Notes: generated by a model from the sequence alone, not told the origin. A stretch of 64,000 nucleotides of DNA from Edaphochlamys debaryana (GCA_016858145.1 JAEHOE010000102.1:1-64000); one strand, 5' to 3'; positions 21,701-32,901 are shown, counted from the stretch's first letter. Made by a program: numbers and translations.

Positions 21701-24700
21701 ATCGGGAGAGCGTCTCGTGGGCGAGTGGGGGATGGGGGGTGGGTTGTTTGATAGGCGGGCAGGAGGCCCTCCAAAAGACGAGCAGCGCGGATGGGGGCGG
21801 CGTGGGTGGGGAGGTTGAGAGAGGGGAAGCGGGGGGGACGGGCGGCCGACCGGGGTAACTTCCGCGAGGGGAGGAGTATGGGTCGGGGAGCGGGGCCGGC
21901 GACGAGGGGCCTGCACCCAGAGCCGGGGGCGGATGAGTGGCGGCGAGAGGGCTCAAGCCCCAGCAGCTGAATGACACGCAGTCATCCACCGTACCGATTC
22001 GCACCCCCCACTCGCCACTCCCCTCCGCGCTCGCCCTTGTGCTCCATGCCCTCTTCCAACGCCGACCCCGCACGCCCACCCCACAACCTGCAACCCCGCA
22101 ACCTCTGCAACCCGCATTCCCTCGCTTTCTGCTCTTGGGGATTCGCTTCACTCGCTACTGTACTAACATATAATTCTTTGCTTGCTACTTCAATAGGGTC
22201 AGCGGCCCACCTTGATGATGTCGTCGGGGCTGATTCGCTGCAGGTGCTGCGGTATGTGCACGTCCAGGGCCGGGTCGGCGGGCCGCCAACCGCCGTCCGA
22301 GTCCCACAGCCCGTGATCCAGGGCCGAACCAACCGCCACCATGGGCAAGCCCCCGAGCAGGCCCGGCAGCCGCCGGGCGGGCGCGGCGGCGGCGGCGGGC
22401 GCGGCGGCGGGCGCGGCGGCGGTGGGCGTGGTGGCGGCGGCGGGGGCCGAGGCACTGGGCGTCGAGGGGGCGGGCGTGGCGGTGGAGGAGGTGACGGAGG
22501 TGGGGGTGGCGGTTGGGGCGGGGGCGGCGTGGGGTGTCGAGGCGGGGGCGGGCGTGCCGACGCCGGCGGCCGAGGCGGCGGCGGCGGCGGCGGCGGTTGC
22601 GGCTGGCATGGCAACGGAGGCGGAGACGCTCGCTTGGGACGCGGCGGAAAGCTGGGCAGTCCGGGGCGAGAGCAGTTGCCCGAGCGGCGGCGGTTGGGGC
22701 GTGTGGGACGACGCCCCGACGGCCAGGATCCGGCCGCTACTCGACGGAGACGGCCCCTGCGCCGACCTGCCGCCGTCAGCCGCCGCCGTCACGGGCGTCC
22801 CCGCCAGCGCCGCCGTCACCGCCGCCACGGCTGACGTGGCGACGGCGTTGGCGTTACTCAACCCCGCGGCCCCGCCGCCGCCACCGCCGCCGCCCAGCCC
22901 TGTCCCCGAAAGCGACCGCGGCGCCAGCGCCGCCGCCGCCGCGGAAAGCGACAACGACGCACCAACGCCGCCGCCCACGCCCACGCCTGGCCCTAGCCCA
23001 ACGCCCCCTCCCCCTCCGCCGCCTCCAATGCCTCCGCCAATCGTCGACGGTCCCACACCGCCCACCCCCGACGACAGGGAGGGGGAGGCGCCGGCGGCGG
23101 AGAGGCGCGGGGAGGGCGCGCGCTGGGGCGACCGGGCCCCGGGGCTGGGTATGGGGCTGGGCAGACCCAGACCGGAGGATGCTGACGTGGAGGGGCCGGG
23201 GGGGTGGTGCACATGCATCTCCGTGTGCCGCTGGAGCAGGACGGTCCGCCCCGGCTGTAGGCCCGTGGGGGTGGGGGCGGAGGCGGGCTGCGGGGAGGCC
23301 TCCGCGTGCGCTGGGGATGGGGCGGGAGCGACCGCAAGGGGGGGGGGAGAGGGGATGGTAACGGGGTGTAGGCCGCGACGCATGCAAGAAGGCCTACGTG
23401 GCTATACTCGGGGTGTGACATGCCCCATGTCCCGACTTGCTGAAGATACGGATCAAGCCCAGCGCAGTCCCGCCCCGCTCAGGCCCGGGCCCCCACTTCT
23501 CCGCAGCCACAAGCACGGGCCCGTTCGCCATTCGCCCACTAGCCCGCACCCACTCCCCAGCCTCGGCCTCCGCCTCACCTCTCCCGCCGCCCGCCGCCAC
23601 CGCCGCCGCCGCCGCCAGGTTCGCCACCGCCGCGTCCCCAGCGTCGCTCTTGCCGCTGCTGGCGGCCGACCCGCCGCCGCCGCCGCCTGCTCCGCCGCCG
23701 CCGCCGCCGCCCGCTGCCCGGGAGGTGCTCCGCACTGAGTCCCTCAGCCGCTCCTTGAAGGTGAGGGACACGTTGAGCGCCGCCTCCAGCTCCGTGTTGA
23801 GGCGCTGTTGGGAAGGAGAGCAAATGGGGGAGGAAACCGCCGCGGTTAGGGAGATGAGGTGGGGGCAAAGGGCGGGGGCAAGGGACGGTTGTAAGCCGTC
23901 CCATGTTGAGTTGTGGAGCGCAGCGGGGCCCCAGCCCCAGCCCCAGCCCCAGCCCCAGCCCCAGCCCCAGCCCCAGCCCCAGCCCCAGCCCCAGCCCCAG
24001 CCCCAGCCCCAGCCCCAGCCCCAGCCCCAGCCCCAGCCCCAGCCCCAGCCCCAGCCCCAGCCCCAGCCCCAGCCCCAGCCCCAGCCCCAGCCCAGCCCCC
24101 AACAGTCCACGGTGACCACAGCGGGCAAGCCTGCCAACATCCCCTTCCCAATGCCCAGCCGCCAAGTCCAGCCTCACGGCCGCAGCCTGCGCCACCCTGC
24201 CCCTCGCAGCTGCCCCTACCGGCCCCCTCCATCCACCACCACCCCGCTCGCCGTCCCCGCCTTGACGTATGGGTCACCCTCCATCCCACTGCCCAGCCTG
24301 CCCCCCGTCCCCTCCAGCACTCAGACCATCACCCCCCTCGGCGCTGCCCCCCGCCCTTTTCCGTCCTCCCTCCAGCCCCCTCCACCCCCCACCTCCGCCT
24401 CCCCCTCCCCACCTTGACGTATGTGTCGTCCACCGAGGGCCGGTCCTCGTCGCACGTGGGCATGGAGGGCCGGAAGTCCGACCCCAGCAGTGCGTCGATC
24501 TCCGACACGGTCTTCCAGGCTTTGACCAGCGAGTCCTCCCGCGTGGCGATCTGGGGGACGGACAGGGCCGGACAGGGGTGGGGACAGGCAGGGGTGGGGA
24601 CAGGGGTGAGGTCAGGGGGGAGGACAGGGATGAGGACAAGACAGGGCCGGCCAGGGACGGGGAGGGGCATGGTCAGCTGGCTGGCGAAGCTCTCGGCACT

Positions 24701-25930
24701 GCCCTCCGCGCTGCATGGCGGTTGACCGGCATGTGCTCGCGAGCCGGCTGGACGATGCCAGGCTGGGCGTCAGAAGGCAAGGGGGGCTGCGCAGGGCCTG
24801 CCCCCTCGCTGGGCCCGATGTGGGTCGGGCAGGAGTAGGTACGAAGAGGGCCCCCCAGCGACGGGAGAGCGTGTGCAGTTTACGGTGCTGCCGGTCGCCC
24901 CGTACAGGCAAGGGCGGCTGACACCCAGTGACGGCCGAAGGTTATCCAGCTGCAAGGCTGAAGGGTGGAGGCCCACGCATGGCGGGTCACGGAGTGCAGC
25001 AGCGCCGCAGTGGACAGAACCAAGGCTCATGAAGCGCTACTCCCGTACTCGGGCCGCGCCTGTTCAGGGCATCGGCGCTTTCCTCCCTTGCCCCCAAGCC
25101 ATACGCAGCGTTGCATGGGCTCAGTGGGCCCGCTGGCCACCGCCCTCCCGTTGCCAGGCCCGTGCAGCTGCCGCTCCGCTTCCCCCCGGCCCGCCCTCCG
25201 CCCACCCCGCCACGCCCCGGCCCCCCTGGGGCCGCGGCCTGCATGGCCCCGGGAGCCTGGCTTGCCGCCCAGGGCCTCGGCCAGACCAGGTGGGATCTCC
25301 GGGTGAGAGAGGGATGCGCACGAAACAAGGCCCCAGTCCTCGACGGGGTGGACGAGCCCTCGGGTGGGCGCGCCCGCAGCCCAGCCCCCGGCTCACATCA
25401 TTCGCACTCGACTCGTTTATCGTGCTATTCCGCTTGTTGTTGAAGAACTGGAAACGGCTCTGCAGGGGGCAGGGGGGCAGGGGGGCAGGGGGCAGGGGGC
25501 AGGGGGCAGGGGCCCGGGGAGGCGTGGTGAGTTGCCATGGGATCGGGTGCCTGAAAGGACCCGAGGCACGCAACCGCCGACCGTTGCCTCATTTCCTTCA
25601 TATCGACGTCGCGCTAAGCGTCATCCGTGAGGCGGATGGTGGATGTAAGGTGGTGCGAAAGGTCGGGCGTCGGGGAAGACGCAGGGCGGAAGAGCGGTCG
25701 CAGGCCAGGTCTCCGAAAGAGGCCCAAGCCATGGACGACAACTGGTCTTGACTCACGTTGTATATGGTGTTGGTGTGCGTCTCCGGCTCCTTGCCCGCTG
25801 TGCTCGCCCTGCCGCTCACGATGCGGTCCAGCGAGCTTTCGAACTGGCGAAAGCCCTCCGCGCCCATCCCCCCCGATAGGCTGGGGAAGGCATTCTCGTA
25901 GGCCCCGGTCGGCGACCGCTGCGCACACAT
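18798..25930 (-). CDS. Raf-like (TKL, plant B-type) MAPKKK protein kinase
   Basis: Exons: 25930-25757, 25459-25397, 24550-24413, 23804 to about 23540 (donor uncertain), about 23310 to 22211 (acceptor uncertain), 21601-21485, 21163-21011, 20829-20785, 20577-20446, 20264-20162, 19866-19814, 19536-19372 and 18962-18798 (TGA). From exon 6 on, all phases agree. The C-terminal half is a complete kinase domain: glycine loop [12 protein letters not shown] lysine, catalytic loop [15 protein letters not shown] in place of [13 protein letters not shown] activation/APE region, [13 protein letters not shown] and a terminal [15 protein letters not shown] and [10 protein letters not shown] are hallmarks of plant Raf-like MAPKKKs. 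The N-terminal half is a Gly/Ala/Ser/Pro-rich linker of several hundred residues with no recognised domain; no PB1 or PAS domain was seen. The juxta-kinase segment is [19 protein letters not shown]. The ATG at 25930 is tentative. It shares a ~0.9-kb divergent upstream region with the next gene. Confidence 0.88.
19222..19262 (-). repeat. Decayed copy of a kinase exon end with its 5' splice site
   Basis: On the - strand this repeats the end of the exon finishing at 19372 (codons for [10 protein letters not shown], here [12 protein letters not shown]) followed by a GTGGGGGTGGGG donor, about 110 bp further into the intron. The copy has a small insertion and substitutions. Confidence 0.8.
23928..24094. 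repeat. Hexanucleotide array (CCCAGC)n
   Basis: About 27 uninterrupted copies of CCCAGC lie inside the kinase intron between 24412 and 23805. Gln-Pro, Ala-Pro, Ser-Pro or Gly-Trp frames read through it are artefacts of the repeat. It is likely length-polymorphic. Confidence 0.95.
25463..25512. repeat. GGGGGCA repeat forming an intron polypyrimidine tract
   Basis: Six or more copies of GGGGGCA/GGGGGGCA abut the kinase exon 25459-25397. On the transcribed strand this gives a CTGCCCCC run ending in the TGCAG acceptor, so the microsatellite doubles as the polypyrimidine tract. Confidence 0.8.
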
Positions 25931-26873
25931 TCTTGCGTGCGACCGCTGCTCCCCAGCTGCCCTGCCCCGTCCGGAGCTGGCGTAAACACCCCTGAAGTGT
26001 CGCTACCTCATCGCAGACCACTGCAGGCAGCCGGGCCTGCAGCGGGCCTTTGCTCGCGCGGCTTTGGGACCAAACTGCGAAGCGGCGTGCCAACGGAGAG
26101 GTAACTAGCAGCTTGTCAGAGCTCGTGTCTTATTTGAGGTAGGTACAGGCTTGGGCTGCGGCAACCTAGACGAGGTAGGACGGGGTGCGCGGGAGAGCCA
26201 AGGCTTGATCACGACTAAAGCTGAGTTGTTTGCAGGCAGCGTCTGCACGCTTTAGAGCTATTGCTTAGGGTCGTAGAGGGGTTGCTGCACGCGGGTGAGC
26301 ACGATTGGCAACACCGGCAAACTCGTATAGCGCCCGCAGACTGCTCACAGCACAGGAGCATACCGTTCAACTGCAAGAGAGTTTGCGCGATCACAACAGC
26401 CAGAATAGCAAGGGCTGGCACCAGCTTGCGCGAAACATCCTTCCTGACGCAGTCCACGGCACCAAGCACAACCAGACCTTCTTGTCGTGTACCTATACAG
26501 GCTATAGGTGTTGCCCATAACTTGACTGGGCGCAGCGCAACACGCAGTGCATTCGCCTGCATCCCCTCGCGGCGCCGCAGCGTGCTGCGATCTTGGATCC
26601 CCGGCGACCATGCTACCGAGCTCGACGTTCTTGGGCTGTAGAGGGCGACCATCGCCTCGAGTCGCCACCGCCCGCTCTGGCCTAGGATGCAGTGCGCAAC
26701 CCACGCCGCTGCTCTTGCCGGCGCGGTTCGGCGCTAGACGACCTGACGACAGGTGATGCTGGCGACCACCCAAATGGGGAAGATGCGCGTTGTGCCGCCA
26801 TCGCGCGTGCGTCCCTCTCCACCCCGCACCCAACCCCCACCTCCCCCGTTGACCCCCTTCCCCTCACACACAG
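25931..26873. promoter_or_regulatory. Shared upstream region of two divergent genes
   Basis: This gap separates the putative start codon of the - strand kinase from the first supported coding sequence of the + strand gene. It must hold both promoters and possibly a small first exon of the + strand gene. I could not fix any core promoter element. Base composition is nearer to average than in the flanking genes. Confidence 0.4.
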
Positions 26874-29474
26874 CCTTCCCGGGCCGGGCCCCTCCTCCGT
26901 GGCAGCCGCGGCCGTAGCAGCAGCAGCAGCAGCCTCCCACGCGGCCTTCGGCTCGCCCCACCTCTCCCGCGCCTCTTCGCACCATGCCGCCCGGCTTCAA
27001 AGGTCCGGAACGACGCGCTCGCCCCTCCTCACCCGCGCCGCAACAGCCGTGGCGGCGGCGGCCCCAGGCCGGCGGCCCGCCGACGCCAGCAGAGGCGCAT
27101 CCCCCGACCCCGCATCGCCCACCCCCACCCGCCGCCAGCCCTCCACCCCCGCCCGCGCCTCCCCGCCCCCCGCCTCCCCCACCCGCTCCATCCTCGACGC
27201 CGCCTCCTCCTCCCGCCGCCCCTCCTCCCCCTCCCCCTCCTCCCCCTCCCCCTCCCCCTCCCCCTCCTCCCCCTCTCCCTCCCCCGTCACCTCCGACCCG
27301 GCTCCCTTCCGCCGCCTGCAAGACGGCCGCCAGCTCGTCTACCTCCTTCCCTCCACCACAGCGGCCCTGGGCGCCGGCGCTCTCTCCCGGGCGCTGGGGC
27401 GCGAGGGGGTGGCGGCGGCGGCCTTTGCGGGCGGCGAGGGCGGGCTCAAGGGGCTGAGGGTGATGACGCTGGCCGGCATATTCATGGCCAGCTTCCACCG
27501 GGCGCCCAGCTTCGTGGTCACGGCCCGGGAGGCGCAGGTGGGGGGCAGGGATGGGGCATGGGGGGGGAGATTGGGGGTGTTTGAAGCTGATAAAGGGGGG
27601 GGAGATTGGGGGGGAGGACACAAGTGGGGAGGGGGGGATGAGGGCAGGGGAGGTCCCCTCAGCGTCGTGGTCACTGGCCGGGGAGGCGCAGGTGTGTTGG
27701 GGGAGGAGAGACAAAGGAGGGAGGGGAGGGATGGGGTAGGGCAGGGCAGGATTAAGGGGGAGGGGGTCGGGCCAAGGGTGGCAAGAGAGGGGAGAGGAGG
27801 GGAGTTGAGGGTGGGGGGACAGGACTGGGGCAGCTGTGCGGTTATGGCCCGGGAGGCTCAGGTGGGGGGGTTATTGGGGGAAGTGGTGTGGGGCGAGAGG
27901 GGAAGGGGATGGGAGAGGGGGGGGACAGCAGGGGGGCAGGGGGGGCGCAGGCGTGGACAGGTCAGTGGAGGCCTTGGGGGGAGGTGGCAGGGGCGGGAGG
28001 GGACGGGAGAGGCGGGGAGGGGTAAACGTTCAACGCTCCACCCGCCTGCCGCTTCCCCCTTCCCCCCACCCCGCTGCAGAATGGCAGTGACTCGTTCGAG
28101 TACCGCGTGTCGGCCCGCGCCCGCGCCCTGGAGCCGCACGAGGCGAAGATGCCGGTGAGGGGCTGGGGAGAGGGAGGAGGGGGAGGGGGGTAGGGGGTGG
28201 GACGTGAGGGGCAGGTGCGGGGTGTGGAGCAGGGGGCTGCATGGCGAGCAAGGGAGGGGGCAGCGCCGTGGAGTGACACCAGGGGGCGGGGCAGCCGGCA
28301 GCCATCCAGGGGGCTGGGCTCAACAACGCACACGTGACCCCTCCGTCTCGAGACGCGGCCCCTCTCTCGGACGCCCTCCTCGCCCTCCCCCTCCCCCTCC
28401 CCCACAGTCCGCCCTCCGCACCGCCCGCTTCCTGCTGGACCTGTCCCTCAGCGTTCGGCAGTCGTGGGACGCCAAGGGGGAGGTGGACGAGGAGCAGGTG
28501 GGGGGAGGGGCGGGGGAAGGGGGGGAGGAAGGGCAGGGCACGGCACGGCACGGGATCGCCACCCTGGCCCCTGGCGCGTCGGCAGCACCTAAAACGCTCC
28601 GTTACACCTCCCTCTCGCCCGCCTCCCTGCGCCCAAGCCCTTGGCCTCGCCGGCACGCTCTACGCCGCCCTCCGACGCGTTGGCGAAACCCACACACATT
28701 CCCCACCCCTCTCAACCCCTTATCCCCCTGCACACACACCCCTTCCACCCACCCCCAGGCCTACGACCTGGCCGACACGCTCTACGCCGCCCTCGCGGCG
28801 CACCAGGCGGACCGGGACGCGCAGTGGCAGCAGCAGCAGCAGCAACTGCAGGCGCGACAACAGCAGGCACAGAAGCAGCAGCAGAAACAGCAAGGCAGGG
28901 GCCAGGGCCAGGGCCGGATGCAGGGCAAGCTGGGGTCCGGCTCCGGCTCCTCGCTGCCCGCCCGGCAGCAGCAGCAGCAGGGGGAGGACGGCTCGGCGCC
29001 GTGCGTGTTTGTGACGGCGGACCTGGCCCAGGGCCTGACCACGCTCACGGCGCTGGGGCTGCTGAGCAAGCGGCTCAAGGACGAGGGCCAGCAGGTGGGT
29101 GGGCGGGGGTGGGCGGGCGGGGGCGGGAGGGGAAGTGGGTGCCGGCCGGGTGTTACGCGGGGCTCGCCTCCCATTAGGTGGTCGCCGATACCGCCATGTG
29201 CTGCTCCTTAGGCGCCCCACTGCCTCCCTCGCCTCTCCCTTTCACATTTCCTGTCTCCCCTCCACCCCAGGCGGTGGCTGAGACCACCATCTACCGCTCC
29301 TCCATTGCCGCCCCCCGCCTGGACGGGCGCGAGGGCTGGGTCTTCACCGTGCGACTGGCGTTCCCCGAGGACTACAAGCCGCCGCCGGCCGTCGCCAGGC
29401 GCGGCATTGGATACAGATCCGGATCTGGAACTGGATCTGGAACTGGATCTGGAACTGGATCTGGCCGGACGTAG
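26874..29474 (+). CDS. Unrecognised protein with two possible Alba/SpoVS-like repeats
   Basis: Supported exons: about 26874-27537 (5' border uncertain), 28080-28154, 28408-28497, 28759-29094 and 29271-29474 (TAG). All junctions from the first donor on are phase 0. The N-terminal part is Ala/Pro/Ser-rich low complexity. Then comes a beta-alpha-alpha-beta-beta-like unit: RQLVYLLPSTT, a helical stretch with ALSRALGREGV and LAGIFMASFHRA, and FVVTAREAQ with FEYRVSARARAL. After a Gln-rich linker a second unit is seen: PCVFVTADL, TALGLLSKRLKDEG, VAETTIYRSS, WVFTVRLAF. The spacing is like Alba/SpoVS small nucleic-acid-binding domains, which some green algae possess, but sequence identity is too low to be sure. 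The tail SGSGTGSGTGSG comes from a GGATCTGGAACT repeat. The start codon was not found; an upstream exon is likely. Confidence 0.55.
27661..27870 (+). repeat. Two decayed copies of an exon end and donor
   Basis: The exon end at 27511-27537 (GTGGTCACGGCCCGGGAGGC, then GCAG and GTGGGG) recurs at 27665-27693 (GTGGTCACTGGCCGGGGAGG, then CGCAG, GTG) and at 27843-27868 (TATGGCCCGGGAGGCTCAG, GTGGGG). The copies lie about 150-180 bp apart in direct orientation inside the intron. Confidence 0.8.
28631..28680 (+). repeat. Decayed copy of an exon start in the preceding intron
   Basis: CCCTTGGCCTCGCCGGCACG, then CTCTACGCCGCCCTC, repeats the beginning of the exon at 28759 (CCTACGACCTGGCCGACACG, then CTCTACGCCGCCCTC). 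The preceding AAG replaces the real CAG acceptor. It lies about 120 bp upstream of the intact copy. Confidence 0.75.
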
Positions 29475-30061
29475 GCCGGTGCGGGCGCGGCGGCCGGAGC
29501 GAGCGGCTGAGCGCGGGGGCGTCGGCGCTGGAGGGACGGGCCGGCTTGCCAGGACCTAAAGCACGGGTCGCCGCCGCCAGCCGCGGCCGCCCCACTAGAT
29601 TCCTTGGATCCAGCGGTGGGCCGTCATGCCTACGCCGTACGGTAGCATGCCTGTGACGGGGCCGCACGCGAGCGCAGTTGCGAGCGGCAGGCCTCGTCCC
29701 GGGCTCCGAAGCGAAGGTCGGTTGGTCGGACGACACGGGGGTGAGGCCAAGGCAGGGCAGGCTGCGGCCTTCCTGGAGGGGCCCCACAGCCTAGAGCTGC
29801 CGCGCCAAGTCGCTTGGAAGGGACCCCACACACACACACCCGAGCCCAGGGGCCCCCAGCCGGTGCGTCATGGCGGTGGCCTTTGGTCACTGGGCACAGT
29901 CCCTTGACGTTGGGCCCGTTGGGCCCGAGAGGATATCCCTACGGGCCCATGGGGCCCGCCATGGGCCCTGAATGGGCCCACTGTCGGTCGAGGCGGCTGC
30001 GGCCCGGGAGCAGGGCGACGATGTTCGCCAGTGGGGGCGGCTCATGGGAGGGCAGGTGTGG

Positions 30062-30126
30062 AGGGGGTGGGGTGGGGTGGGGTGGGGTGGGGTGGGGTGG
30101 GGTGGGGTGGGGTGGGGTGGGGTGGG
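30062..30126. repeat. (GGGGT)n microsatellite
   Basis: About 13 copies of the pentamer GGGGT lie in tandem. G-runs of this density could form G-quadruplexes. No gene is affected. Confidence 0.95.
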
Positions 30127-30668
30127 GGTTCAAGACTGTGTGCGGCAGGGTCTGGCCGGACAGCGGAGTGGGGCGGGGTACCATGAGCGGAACGTGGGAA
30201 GGGACCGTGGGCCTGCCAAGCGTACAGGGCAGTAGGCGCACGTGCAGGCGAAGGCTGGGCAGATTATGGGTGTGGCGTGGTGGTTTACGCCAGGGGCCTG
30301 GCTGCCTTTGGAGGGGCTTTCCTGCCTTCGGGAAGCCACTCTTCTCGTCATCTCGATCACGGTGTCAATTGGCAGGCTGAGCAGCACCTGCTGAGTGGGC
30401 AAGAGCCAGGCAACTTGTAAGTCGCCCCCAAAGCTTCTGTTCTGTTCCATCCGCTGTCGCTCGTCCGCTGACCGCTCCTCTGGGTCCGGGCCTGGCTCGA
30501 GGTATCCTCAGCGGCGAACATCTAAGTTCAGGTGATAGTACACCCAGGAGGGGCACACGGGATAAATCCGGGGCTTGGAGGGAAGAGGGCATATGGCACG
30601 ACCCGAAGCCGTAGCCCGAGTGCCCCCCCTTGAGGGCCGGAGCCGAGGGGCCCCACCGAGGGCCATCA

Positions 30669-30703
30669 CCGCGGCACTACGCCCCGTTGTCCATAACAAC
30701 CCC
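30669..30703 (-). repeat. Short dispersed repeat, partner at 59314-59348
   Basis: CCGCGGCACTACGCCCCGTT followed by GTC is identical over 23 bp to the reverse complement of 59326-59348. The match continues with two transitions over the next dozen bases (ATAACAACCC versus ATAATAATCC). Two intergenic copies 28 kb apart suggest a dispersed family. Confidence 0.7.
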
Positions 30704-31024
30704 TTCGACCCCAGTCCCTTGCGTGCAGGGGTTGCGTGGGCGTTAGGGACGCAGATGCTCTGCAGGGACAGTGCGTAGCCGCCCTCCAGGCCGCATAACA
30801 TCTTGCAAGGTTGCGGGCAAGGTCATCAGCCCTGGAGACCGGCACGGCGCCCGTCAGGGAAAGGGGGCCGTGGGCGTTAGAGCGGCGGAGGAGCGGAAGC
30901 CGGTCAGGGCAGTCGGCATTGAGCTGGGTGGTGCTGCTAGCTTTTAACGGTCGCTCCCTCCCTGCCATGCACCCGGCCTGATCATCAGACCGTTCAACCC
31001 TTCCACGCACCTTCCTGCTCACAC

Positions 31025-31250
31025 CAGTGTTGCTATCTTCCCTGGGATAAGTCGGCTGAGCTGGCGGCTGATCCGCCCGGTCCGGCCCTTTTAGCCGGCT
31101 GGTGGTGGCGGATTAACACGGGTTAGTCGGCTGGCCTAGGGCGCCAGCCCAGTTTAGTCGGCTGGGCCGGCGGCTACTTCCGGATTTCCTTCAGATTAGC
31201 CGGCGCCGGCCGACTGTCCAGCCGACTAACCGACTAAGATAGCAACACTG
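31025..31250. mobile_element. hAT-type MITE with perfect 8-bp target duplication
   Basis: The left end is CAGTGTTGCTATCTT (31025-31039) and the right end AAGATAGCAACACTG (31236-31250), a perfect 15-bp terminal inverted repeat. The element is flanked on both sides by GCTCACAC (31017-31024 and 31251-31258), an exact 8-bp duplication. A CA(G)-starting TIR with an 8-bp duplication is diagnostic of the hAT superfamily. At 226 bp it has no room for a transposase, so it is non-autonomous. The interior is packed with subterminal copies of (T)AGTCGGCTGG and its complement, as expected for hAT transposase binding. The perfect ends and duplication suggest recent insertion. It sits next to the apparent stop codon of a - strand gene. 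Confidence 0.92.
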
Positions 31251-31252
31251 GC

Positions 31253-32901
31253 TCACACGTGCTTGATCAAGAGCTCTCCCTTGGCGAAGACCACCTCGAC
31301 GCGCTGCCCACGGGAACAGCAGGTTGCCGTGCAGGGCCTCGAAGCGCGGGGCGCGGGGCGGAGGCGGAGCCGGGGCGCGTCAGCCAGATTGAGGAGTCAC
31401 ACGCCAGAGTGGATGCCCGGAAGTCAACAGCGCATTCACCATCTCATGAGCGCTGCTTACATCCACGTGTGCAGCTCCTTTCGCCTTACAAGCCTCCCTA
31501 CCCCACCGTCTCCCCCGCACCTGCACCTGGAGCACCGGCTGGTGCTCTTGCTGCTGCTCGAGTAGGCCGAACAGCCGCAGCATCCAGCACTGCCTTCCTA
31601 TCCTCGCAAGTGGGAAATCACTCATTGTTCAGGGGCGTGACGGCCCGGCCGCCAGCGCCAGGGTCCCCTCGCTCACGTCCGACACGAGGGACAGGGAGGT
31701 GCGTGGGCACTGCATGCGCGAGGGAAGCAGCCCAAGCAGGATGTACTGCTAGCTGGCTCCCTCCGCACACACGTTGAGGTAAGCCCCTCGCCCGAGTCGC
31801 CCCGCCCCACAGCTGATCATGCTTCAGGCACGGACCCCTTCGCCCGCCTCCTGGCGAAACTCTGCCTGCTTCGTGGCGGCCCCCAGCCCGCTGACGTGGC
31901 AGGCCAGCCTTGTGGGCCGGGAGGAGCGGCAAGCCGCGGACGGGCGAGGACTCGCGAGGGCAGGGGTAGAGGTACGGGTGGGCGGGGAGGCTTGCCGGTG
32001 TTTGTGCGACTCACCTCCAGTCCCCTTCGCTTCCCAATGCCTGCTTCACTTCGATCAGTTGCTACCATGCCGTGGGCAGCAGGAGACTCGTCCTCCGGGC
32101 CGCGCCCTGGCTCTCGCACTCGCCTGCATTGCACTCCAGCGTCAACCTCCCTGCCCCAAGTCCAAGTAAGCGCTACCGCTATCCGCCGCGGACTGACGGA
32201 CGATGCCCCGCCTTGCCCCCGCGTGCCCCACCACAACCTTATTGTAGCGGCCGGGCCCCAAGCTCAGGCTGGCAGCGCCGAAGGATGCCACAACCGTACA
32301 AAGCAGCTCGGCCGGGGCCATGGAGCGCTACGGTAGTGAGCGGGGAGGCTGAGCCGCTTCAGTTCGCCCTGCGGGGCGACGGACGAGGTGAGGCCCCGGG
32401 CCCGGGTCATGGGGCGTAAGAAAGCTGGCTGTGCCGCTGTGCACCTGTGCGTGTGCCGCCACCTCACCTGCTGGCGGATAGCCTCAGCCAGCAGCGGCGC
32501 CGCCGGTGCTGGTGCGGACGTGGGTGAGAAGGGGCGAGGGGGCAGGTTGTGGTGCTTGGCGTGCTGTGGGCCCCGACCCCATGCGCCTTCCTTTCCCTCG
32601 GGGCCTTGGCGGGTACGCTCTGTGTGCTCGTAATCTCTCAGCCTTAGGGGACTGCAGGCTATCAGCGGACTCACTCTCCTCTACGAAGCGCCTGGGGTCG
32701 GGGGAAGTTGACTCTTTCCCCCTCATTCCTAACAGCACTAAGGCGTGGCAGTGACACAGTGCGCCCAAGCCTGCGCATGCACTTCCTGGCACATCAGGCT
32801 GGCGTTTGCGGGCACTAACCCCCTTACCTGGGCAACTTCGTGGCGACGACCTGCGACGCGCCTGTGCCCCCGGTCAGTACCCGGGCCTCCTCCGACCCCA
32901 T
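31253..32901 (-). CDS. Unresolved - strand gene, candidate exons only
   Basis: Exon-like pieces with splice signals run from an ATG at 32901 (MGSEEARVLTGGTGASQVV..., strong GTAAGG donor). They continue through a tiny piece (RFVEE) near 32691-32675 and PAAPLLAEAIRQQ ending near 32470 to GELKRLSLPAHY near 32370-32334, with consistent phases. The path between 32330 and 32090 is unclear. Further plausible exons are QLIEVKQALGSEGDW (near 32060, GTGAGT donor), LACHVSGLGAATKQAEFR (near 31905, in phase with it), TSLSLVSDVSEGTLALAAG (near 31690) and a last piece QRVEVVFAKGELLIKHV ending in TGA at 31253. There may be two genes, or a decayed one. No family is assigned. Splice-aware homology search would settle it. 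The MITE begins immediately 3' of the stop. Confidence 0.35.

Larger units (their letters stand above)
29475..31016. other. Intergenic region with simple and dispersed repeats
   Basis: No coding exon was recognised. The region holds a cluster of GGGCCC palindromes (about 29908-29980), a (GGGGT)n microsatellite at 30062-30126, and a short segment (30669-30703) that reappears inverted at 59314-59348. It separates the end of the + strand gene at 29474 from the MITE and the - strand gene beyond it. Confidence 0.6.

Noticed and set aside
22341..23738. A 465-residue Ala/Pro/Gly-rich open frame on the + strand
   Set aside because: It is antisense to the low-complexity N-terminal exons of the kinase. 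The - strand frame has flanking splice signals and joins the kinase domain.
23394..24195. Gly-Trp and Gly-Leu repeat proteins on the - strand
   Set aside because: These are translations of the (CCCAGC)n array, which lies in a kinase intron.
26734..27714. A 326-residue Gly-rich frame on the - strand
   Set aside because: It is antisense to the Ala/Pro/Ser-rich exon of the + strand gene, which has supported downstream splicing.
30062..30126. Reading the GGGGT array as a telomeric repeat
   Set aside because: The volvocine telomere unit is TTTTAGGG. This array lacks TTTTA and is an internal microsatellite.
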